Source: an uncultured Eubacteriales bacterium (GTDB lineage Bacteria > Bacillota > Clostridia > UMGS1810). Taken from it: a stretch of 6,323 bases of DNA. The stretch's first letter is position 1; every line of letters begins with the position of its first letter. The translations under genes and the position numbers were made by a program. Positions 1-4,255 of this stretch are shown in pieces. The stretch spans positions 1-6,323 of the forward strand of contig USKN01000109.1 of NCBI GenBank assembly GCA_900555295.1, given 5' to 3'. The notes beneath the pieces were generated by a model that was given only the letters and a program-made list of their open reading frames with translations, ran no database searches and was not told the DNA's origin.

Positions 1-47
1 ACAATTACACGGCAGAGGAAATAGAAAACCTTATAATGAACAAATAA
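1..47 (+). CDS. C-terminal tail of an unidentified upstream gene (partial)
   Basis: Reading from base 3, the frame encodes NYTAEEIENLIMNK and stops at TAA 45-47. The Glu-rich helical tail looks like a genuine protein C-terminus. The other two + frames stop at 22-24 and 56-58 and give less protein-like peptides. The family cannot be identified from 14 residues. The stop lies 23 bases before the corA start, so the two genes may be co-transcribed. That they share an operon is inference. Confidence 0.4.
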   Translation, partial: NYTAEEIENLIMNK

Positions 48-70
48 AAATACCGTGAGGAGTATATGCA

Positions 71-931
71 ATGCGATTAATACTGCCGTTTGAAAAAGTA
101 AACGAAGTTTCAAAACATATGGAAAAGGAAGTTTTTGAACATATATCACAACTTAAATGCGAAAGCTTTGAGGGGTTTGAAAAGTTTGATTTGCTTGCTT
201 TTGATTGGTATGACGTGTCAAACAATATAACAAATACCTCAAAAGCGGTTATTTATATTGATAAGGACGATTTGTTTATATTTTGCGAGGACGAGTTATT
301 ATATGAACATATGGCAAGCATATTTAACGAAACAGAAAGCTCAAATAAAACCAGGCAAAATGATAACCAAATGTTTTTGTATGTGTTTTTTTCACGTCTT
401 ATAAAAAGCGATACGGTTTATCTCGATAAATTGGAAGAAAAAATGAATGATGATGAAGAGAAGATACTTAAAATGCTTCCGCAGGCAAAAGACACATTAA
501 GCAAAACAAGTATGTACCGCAAAGAGCTTTTGCGGCTTAAACGGTATTACGAGCAGCTTGATGTGATTTTTGACGAAATGGCTTCAAACGACAATATGCT
601 GCTATCGGATACAACCGTAAAGAGAATATCGGCGCTTGCAAACCGAAATGAAAGGTATCTTATGACGGTGCGCGCACTTCAGGATATTGTAAACCGAATG
701 TGCGATACATACCAATCACAGCTTTCCATACAGCAAAATGAGTTTATGAAAATATTTACAATAATTACATCGGTGTTTTTACCGCTTACGTTAATAACGG
801 GCTGGTACGGAATGAATTTTAAATATATGCCCGAGCTGAAATGGCGTTTTGGATATATGGCTGTAATTGTATTGTGTATTGTGATAGTAATTGTGTTTAT
901 ACGTTATTTTAAACGCAATAAATGGATGTAA
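71..931 (+). CDS. corA: CorA-family magnesium/divalent cation transporter
   Basis: Probable CorA-family channel for Mg2+ (possibly Co2+/Ni2+), working as a homopentamer in the cytoplasmic membrane. The 286-residue protein has a long N-terminal cytoplasmic domain (about 1-225), charged and helix-rich from about 105 on. Two C-terminal membrane segments follow, at about 226-245 and 260-278. The family signature YGMNF lies at 246-250, at the end of the first segment, with the usual MPEL in the periplasmic loop; GMN forms the selectivity filter in characterised CorA proteins. The tail ends with basic residues (KRNKWM), as is common in the family. It is somewhat shorter than E. coli CorA (316) or Thermotoga CorA (351), mostly in the N-terminal domain, but shows no sign of truncation. 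The ATG at 71 is supported by AGGAG at 58-62, eight bases upstream. No Mg2+ riboswitch is visible in the short leader. Family assignment is firm; ion preference is not readable from sequence. Confidence 0.93.
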   Translation: MRLILPFEKVNEVSKHMEKEVFEHISQLKCESFEGFEKFDLLAFDWYDVSNNITNTSKAVIYIDKDDLFIFCEDELLYEHMASIFNETESSNKTRQNDNQMFLYVFFSRLIKSDTVYLDKLEEKMNDDEEKILKMLPQAKDTLSKTSMYRKELLRLKRYYEQLDVIFDEMASNDNMLLSDTTVKRISALANRNERYLMTVRALQDIVNRMCDTYQSQLSIQQNEFMKIFTIITSVFLPLTLITGWYGMNFKYMPELKWRFGYMAVIVLCIVIVIVFIRYFKRNKWM

Positions 932-1179
932 AAAGACAAAATGATTGTAAAATCCGCAAAAAATATGCTTTACTTGTGCATATCAAACAAACTTTTGGCC
1001 TGCTTTTTAACAAAAATTAACACCACGTGCCTTTTTAACCAAAGGAGAGTTTTAAAAAAGCTTGTTTTTTTGTGCATTTAATATAACAAAAAAGCGCCTC
1101 AAAGCGTTGGGACAAGCCAATTCGTGGGTTTTTATGCAATGTAAACAACAAAAGCCGATTTATTTTGGTTATTTAAACG

Positions 1180-1209
1180 TTGGAACTTTTTTAAAGTTTA
1201 TGTTAAACT
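1180..1209 (+). promoter_or_regulatory. candidate sigma-A-type promoter for ugpC
   Basis: TTGGAA (1180-1185, four of six to TTGACA) and TAAACT (1204-1209, four of six to TATAAT) are spaced by 18 bases. They lie about 50 bases before the ugpC start, leaving room for a short leader with AGGAGG. An alternative -10 is TACTAT at 1212-1217. Both hexamers are weak and the region is AT-rich, so chance matches are likely. A promoter somewhere here is expected because ugpC does not appear to be read from corA. Confidence 0.28.
1184..1198. promoter_or_regulatory. small inverted repeat inside the candidate ugpC promoter
   Basis: AACTTT (1184-1189) and AAAGTT (1193-1198) form a perfect dyad around TTT. 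It overlaps the end of the candidate -35 and the spacer, where a repressor or activator site could sit. The arms are made almost only of A and T, so a dyad of this size could arise by chance. The operator role is speculative. Confidence 0.15.
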
Positions 1210-1258
1210 ATTACTATGAAGTTTAAGTGCGAAAATTGCGCAAACAGGAGGTTATATA

Positions 1259-2371
1259 ATGGCAAGTTTAAAATTAGATCACATTTATAAAAGATATGCC
1301 GGCGGTGTTACGGCAGTTTCGGATTTCTGTCTTGATATAGAAGATAAGGAATTTATTGTATTGGTTGGCCCCTCGGGCTGCGGTAAATCAACCACACTGC
1401 GTATGATTGCGGGTCTTGAAGAAATTTCGGAGGGTGAACTCTACATCGGCGACCAGCTCGTAAATGATGTTGCGCCCAAAGACAGAGACATTGCAATGGT
1501 ATTCCAGAACTATGCTCTTTATCCGCATATGACGGTTTACGAAAATATGGCGTTTGGTTTAAAACTCCGCAAAACACCTAAAGATGAAATTAAGAGAAGA
1601 GTTGTTGAGGCTGCTAAAATTCTTGACATTGAGCATTTGCTCGACAGAAAGCCAAAGGCTTTATCGGGCGGTCAAAGACAGCGTGTTGCTCTCGGTCGTG
1701 CTATAGTTCGTGAGCCTAAAGTATTCCTTATGGACGAACCGCTTTCAAACCTTGACGCTAAACTCAGAGTACAAATGAGAACAGAGATAGGCAAGCTCCA
1801 CAAAAGATTGCAAACAACATTTATTTATGTAACACATGACCAAACCGAAGCTATGACAATGGGTTCAAGAATTATTGTTATGAAAGACGGTTTTGTACAG
1901 CAAATCGATACACCTACAAACCTTTACAACTATCCTTGCAATATGTTTGTTGCAGGATTTATAGGCAGCCCGCAAATGAACTTTGTAAACTGCACACCGG
2001 TTGAAAAAGACAGCGATATTTATCTTGAGTTCGGTTCAAACTCAATTAAGCTTACAGAGGGTGTTGCTACAAAAGTTAAAGAAGCAGGCGTTATAGGCAA
2101 AGAAGTTGTTATGGGTATCAGACCCGAAGATTTACACGATGAAGAAGCGTTCCTTACCTCGTACCCCGACGCTGTAATTGACGCTCACGTTGAATTAACC
2201 GAAATGATGGGTGCCGAAACATACCTTTATCTTAAAATTATGGATAATCAGTTTACGGCAAGAGTTAACCCCAGAACAACAGCTAAAACAGGCGACGATA
2301 TCAAAATCGGTGTTGATATTCACAAAATCCACCTCTTTGATAAAGAAACAGAAGTTGCATTACTTAACTAA
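1259..2371 (+). CDS. ugpC: sugar ABC importer ATP-binding protein (MsmK/MsmX/UgpC type)
   Basis: Cytoplasmic ATPase subunit of CUT1-type carbohydrate importers (MalK/UgpC/MsmK family); it powers uptake of sugars or glycerol-3-phosphate through partner permeases. All nucleotide-binding motifs are intact in 370 residues: Walker A GPSGCGKST 37-45, Q-loop Q83, signature LSGGQRQR 135-142, Walker B VFLMDEP 155-161, D-loop SNLDAKL 163-169 and switch His H193. The C-terminal regulatory (TOBE-like) half begins with the family hallmark GFIGSPQMNF (233-242) and continues with GIRPED (286-291) and VELTEMMGAETYLY (311-324). No permease or solute-binding protein gene adjoins it. It is transcribed alone, with its own strong ribosome site (AGGAGG, 7-base spacing) and a terminator 15 bases after the stop. 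Solitary ATPases such as Streptococcus MsmK and Bacillus MsmX energise several importers, and the same is likely here (inference). Codon use differs from its neighbours: 13 of 18 Arg are AGA and only about 5 of 28 Ile are ATA. The exact substrate cannot be read from the sequence. Confidence 0.95.
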   Translation: MASLKLDHIYKRYAGGVTAVSDFCLDIEDKEFIVLVGPSGCGKSTTLRMIAGLEEISEGELYIGDQLVNDVAPKDRDIAMVFQNYALYPHMTVYENMAFGLKLRKTPKDEIKRRVVEAAKILDIEHLLDRKPKALSGGQRQRVALGRAIVREPKVFLMDEPLSNLDAKLRVQMRTEIGKLHKRLQTTFIYVTHDQTEAMTMGSRIIVMKDGFVQQIDTPTNLYNYPCNMFVAGFIGSPQMNFVNCTPVEKDSDIYLEFGSNSIKLTEGVATKVKEAGVIGKEVVMGIRPEDLHDEEAFLTSYPDAVIDAHVELTEMMGAETYLYLKIMDNQFTARVNPRTTAKTGDDIKIGVDIHKIHLFDKETEVALLN

Positions 2372-2385
2372 TTATAAAGTAAATA

Positions 2386-2420
2386 TAAAAAATCCGCGGT
2401 TAATATCCGCGGATTTTTTA
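2386..2420 (+). terminator. intrinsic terminator of ugpC
   Basis: A perfect 14-base-pair stem (2386-2399 with 2407-2420) has the GC core TCCGCGG/CCGCGGA, a seven-base loop TTAATAT, an A run on the 5' side and six T on the 3' side. It starts 15 bases after the ugpC stop. The A/T symmetry would let it work on either strand. It should separate ugpC from the mnmE operon. Confidence 0.95.
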
Positions 2421-2550
2421 GTGCGTAAATTAAATGAATTTTTACATTAATTATAAATCCTAATTGTTTTTTGTATTTTATATAACAATAAACACAAAAT
2501 GCAATAAATAATTGAAAATTGAAAATTATTAAAAATGTAATTAAATTTAT
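2421..2550. other. very AT-rich spacer (about 86% A+T)
   Basis: Only about 18 of 130 bases are G or C by hand count. There is no protein-like frame. It contains the iterated ATTGAAA at 2511-2524 and the candidate promoter listed separately. It ends at the first, degenerate repeat copy. Possible roles are an UP-element or promoter zone, or simply decayed intergenic DNA. Confidence 0.6.
2512..2541 (+). promoter_or_regulatory. candidate promoter for the mnmE-mnmG-rsmG operon
   Basis: TTGAAA (2512-2517, five of six) and TGTAAT (2536-2541, five of six) are spaced by 18 bases, downstream of the ugpC terminator. A second TTGAAA (2519-2524) pairs with TTAAAT (2541-2546) at a 16-base spacing. If used, it would give a leader of about 300 bases carrying all the hairpins at 2654-2812. 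The background is AT-rich, so chance matches are a real risk. TATGAT (2825-2830) closer to mnmE matches a -10 well, but its start point would fall in the ribosome site. Confidence 0.3.
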
Positions 2551-2600
2551 GCACAAACAGGGCTTCCTCAATGCCCACCATAGGGGCGGATAATATTCGC
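2550..2600 (+). repeat. degenerate repeat copy with decayed hairpin
   Basis: GCACAAA..GGGCTTCCTCAATGCCC followed by ACCATAGGGGCGG resembles the tail repeat plus hairpin at 2709-2763 (GCTTTTCAATGCACC, then CGTAGGGGCGACC). The hairpin arm here is imperfect: GCGGAT pairs with ATTCGC with one G-T wobble. It appears to be an older, diverged member of the same family, so the element has occupied this spacer more than once. Confidence 0.55.
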
Positions 2601-2653
2601 AAGCATTTGTTTGTTATTAATTAAAAGATATTTAAATTGGCGCGCAAATAATG

Positions 2654-2673
2654 GCTTCCCCTCGAGGGGAAGC
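2654..2673. repeat. 20-base perfect palindrome (hairpin 1)
   Basis: GCTTCCCCTC at 2654-2663 is followed directly by its exact reverse complement, so the DNA is a perfect palindrome centred on the XhoI-like CTCGAG. As RNA it would give an eight-base-pair stem closed by a UCGA loop. It is GC-rich inside an AT-rich spacer, as expected for an inserted palindromic repeat. No T run follows, so it is not a standard terminator. Confidence 0.8.
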
Positions 2674-2674
2674 T

Positions 2675-2690
2675 GTCACCGTAAGGTGAC
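2675..2690 (+). repeat. hairpin 2, six-pair stem with a GTAA loop
   Basis: GTCACC (2675-2680) and GGTGAC (2685-2690) pair perfectly around GTAA, which as RNA is a GNRA-type tetraloop in the + orientation. It follows hairpin 1 after a single base, so the two would stack side by side in a transcript. The last base of the stem is the first base of the 47-base tail repeat. Confidence 0.75.
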
Positions 2691-2736
2691 TGATGAGGTG
2701 CAAATACACACACAATTTTGGGCTTTTCAATGCACC
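2690..2736 (+). repeat. 47-base tail repeat, copy 1
   Basis: It begins CTGATGAGGTGCAAATA and ends GGGCTTTTCAATGCACC. It matches copy 2 at 42 of 47 positions with no gaps, offset by 76 bases. Its ends pair with each other: GGTGCA 2697-2702 with TGCACC 2731-2736. It is preceded by hairpins 1 and 2 and followed by hairpin 3. Its reverse complement encodes protein-like but spurious peptides, which can attract false gene calls. Confidence 0.9.
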
Positions 2737-2741
2737 CGTAG

Positions 2742-2763
2742 GGGCGACCCTGCGTGGTCGCCC
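2742..2763. repeat. hairpin 3, eight-pair GC-rich stem
   Basis: GGGCGACC (2742-2749) and GGTCGCCC (2756-2763) form a perfect stem around CTGCGT. It sits between the two tail copies, taking the place held by hairpins 1 and 2 before copy 1. It has the look of palindromic intergenic repeats common in clostridial genomes; that resemblance is from general knowledge and was not checked. Confidence 0.8.
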
Positions 2764-2765
2764 GT

Positions 2766-2812
2766 CTGATGAGGTGCAAATATACGCACAATTCTGGGCT
2801 TTTCAATGTGCC
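2766..2812 (+). repeat. 47-base tail repeat, copy 2
   Basis: Second copy of the tail, differing from copy 1 at five positions. Two of these turn the terminal TGCACC into TGTGCC, which can still pair with GGTGCA (2773-2778) through two G-U wobbles. It ends 41 bases before the mnmE start, close to the ribosome site, and no hairpin follows it. Confidence 0.9.
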
Positions 2813-2853
2813 GGAACAAATCTCTATGATGTGAGAAAGGAATAACAGATAAA

Positions 2854-4230
2854 ATGAACCTTAACGATACAATAGCAGCGGTATGTACACCGAGCGGAAA
2901 CGGCGGCATATCGGTAATACGTATAAGCGGAGCAAATGCCGTAAATATTGCCGACAGTATTTTTTTATCACCCGCCGGGAAAAAACTTGCAGACGTACCG
3001 TCGCATACCGTGCATTACGGGTTTATAAAAGATAAATACGGCAATACGGCAGATGAGGTTTTGGTATCCGTAATGCTTGCGCCAAAAACGTACACGCGTG
3101 AGGACGTGGTTGAAATAAGCTGCCACGGCGGTATATTGAGTACAAAAAAAACGCTCCTTTGTGTGCTTGACGCAGGCGCGCGTATGGCACAGCCCGGCGA
3201 ATTTACCAAACGTGCTTTTTTAAACGGACGTATAGATTTGTGTGAGGCGGAGTCGGTAATAGATATTATTAACTCGCAAACCGATACGGCGCATAACGTG
3301 GCAGTAAATCAGCTGGAGGGGAGACTTTCGGACGAAATAAACAAACTGCGCGAAAAACTTTTAACTCTTACAAGCCACGTGCAGGTGCTTATAGATTACC
3401 CCGATGAAGATTTGGAACCTTTAACCGACAGCGAATTTGCCCAAACGCTTGAAAGCATATATAACGGTATAACTTCGCTGCTTGCTACGGCAGACGGCGG
3501 CAGAATTATAAAAGACGGTGTAAATACCGTTATAGCCGGTAAACCCAATGTGGGTAAATCGTCGCTTTTAAATTTGCTTGCGGGCGAAAACCGTGCTATT
3601 GTAACCGATATTGAGGGTACAACGCGCGACGCAATAGAGGATTATGTAAACGTTGGCGGTGTTGCGCTTAAAATTGCCGATACGGCGGGAATACGAAATA
3701 CAGACGACGTAATAGAAAATATCGGCGTTGAAAAATCAAAACAGTATATAAAAAATGCCGATTTGGTTATTTATATGACGGACGGCAAAAAACAGCTTGA
3801 CGAAAACGACCTTTCCATAATAGACAGCCTTAACGGCAAATGCGCAATTGCACTTGTAAATAAATGCGAAAACGGATGTGTGCCCAATATTGATGAGCTT
3901 AAAAAACACTTTAACTGTGTTATAAAATTTTCGGTGCATACCAAATTGGGCGCAAATGAGCTTGCAGACGAGATTAAACGTTTGTTTGACATAGGCGATA
4001 TAAGCAAATCGGGCGGTGCGGTTATTACCAATATTCGCCATATTGACGCACTAAATAAAGCGCAAAAATCGGTAAAATCGGCACTTGATGATGTAAGGCG
4101 CGGTATACCTGCCGATATGACGTTTATTGACTTGCAGGACGCACTTTCCTCACTCGGCGAAATTGTGGGGCTTACGGTAAGCGAAGAAATAGTTGACAAA
4201 ATTTTTCATAATTTTTGTTTGGGTAAATAA
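2854..4230 (+). CDS. mnmE: tRNA uridine-5-carboxymethylaminomethyl modification GTPase MnmE
   Basis: MnmE (TrmE) is a G protein that, with MnmG, modifies C5 of the wobble uridine (U34) of tRNAs reading split codon boxes, using methylene-tetrahydrofolate, glycine or ammonium, and GTP. The 458-residue length is normal. The N-terminal folate-binding domain (about 1-120) starts DTIAAVCTPSGNGGISVIRISG-like and carries YTREDVVEISCHGG (80-93). A helical domain flanks the inserted G domain (about 218-380): G1 GKPNVGKS 229-236, G2 GTTRD 255-259, G3 DTAG 276-279. The C-terminus FCLGK (454-458) keeps the catalytically important Cys (C455). Oddities: the G4 position reads NKCE (336-339) instead of NKxD, and the G5 position reads SVH (360-362) instead of SAK or similar. 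AAAGGA (2836-2841) precedes the ATG by 12 bases, a rather long spacing. First gene of an operon with mnmG, 25 bases downstream. Ile is mostly ATA and Arg mostly CGT/CGC, unlike ugpC. Identity is very secure. Confidence 0.98.
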   Translation: MNLNDTIAAVCTPSGNGGISVIRISGANAVNIADSIFLSPAGKKLADVPSHTVHYGFIKDKYGNTADEVLVSVMLAPKTYTREDVVEISCHGGILSTKKTLLCVLDAGARMAQPGEFTKRAFLNGRIDLCEAESVIDIINSQTDTAHNVAVNQLEGRLSDEINKLREKLLTLTSHVQVLIDYPDEDLEPLTDSEFAQTLESIYNGITSLLATADGGRIIKDGVNTVIAGKPNVGKSSLLNLLAGENRAIVTDIEGTTRDAIEDYVNVGGVALKIADTAGIRNTDDVIENIGVEKSKQYIKNADLVIYMTDGKKQLDENDLSIIDSLNGKCAIALVNKCENGCVPNIDELKKHFNCVIKFSVHTKLGANELADEIKRLFDIGDISKSGGAVITNIRHIDALNKAQKSVKSALDDVRRGIPADMTFIDLQDALSSLGEIVGLTVSEEIVDKIFHNFCLGK

Positions 4231-4255
4231 AAAAACTTTCGGGAGATAATGACTT

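Larger units (their letters stand above)
932..1258 (+). other. 327-base AT-rich spacer between corA and ugpC
   Basis: No gene or known riboswitch is recognisable here. There is no GC-rich hairpin with a T run after corA. The only nearby dyad is weak: ATATGC 963-968 with GCATAT 978-983, loop of nine and no T tract. An imperfect direct repeat is visible (TGCTTTTTAACAAAA near 1001, TGCCTTTTTAACCAAA near 1028). Two short open frames (941-1081, and 1062-1226 from a TTG) lack well-placed ribosome binding sites and protein-like composition, so I do not call them. The last 80 bases hold a candidate promoter and the strong Shine-Dalgarno AGGAGG (1246-1251), seven bases before the ugpC start. Confidence 0.7.

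Noticed and set aside
66..80. Mini-frame ATG CAA TGC GAT TAA overlapping the corA start, a possible upstream leader peptide.
   Set aside because: It has only four codons, and its ATG is just three bases after AGGAG, too close for efficient initiation, whereas the corA ATG at 71 is well placed.
941..1081. 46-codon ATG open frame after corA (begins MIVKSAKNMLYLCISNKLL).
   Set aside because: There is no Shine-Dalgarno upstream of the ATG, composition is typical of translated AT-rich spacer, and no family resemblance is seen.
1089..1109. Stem-like AGCGC/GCGTT with an adjacent A run, readable as a minus-strand terminator.
   Set aside because: The stem has only five pairs including a G-T wobble, and no minus-strand gene exists that it would terminate.
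1062..1226. 54-codon open frame from a TTG, with AGGAG at 1043-1047 upstream.
   Set aside because: The AGGAG is 14 bases from the TTG, too far. The frame runs through the candidate ugpC promoter, and the peptide has no recognisable features.
2547..2555. TTATGCACA fits the DnaA-box consensus TTATNCACA, beside an 86% AT tract and near mnmG, reminiscent of an origin.
   Set aside because: It is a single box. Other near matches (for example TGTGCATAT at 976-984) are isolated and imperfect, and no dnaA or dnaN is present. One 9-mer with a free position is weak evidence for an origin.
2689..2703. CTGATGAG after hairpin 2 (and again at 2766-2773) resembles the CUGANGA core of a hammerhead ribozyme, with GTC nearby.
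   Set aside because: No GAAA box followed by a closing third stem is found at the right distance, and the first C is already paired in hairpin 2. The match is part of the repeated tail. A covariance search with hammerhead models would settle it.
2621..2909. Minus-strand open frames across the repeat region with similar peptides (IEKPKIVCVFAPHQ and IEKPRIVRIFAPHQ).
   Set aside because: The peptide similarity is only the translation of the two tail repeats. The frames lack ribosome sites, and one runs into the mnmE coding start.
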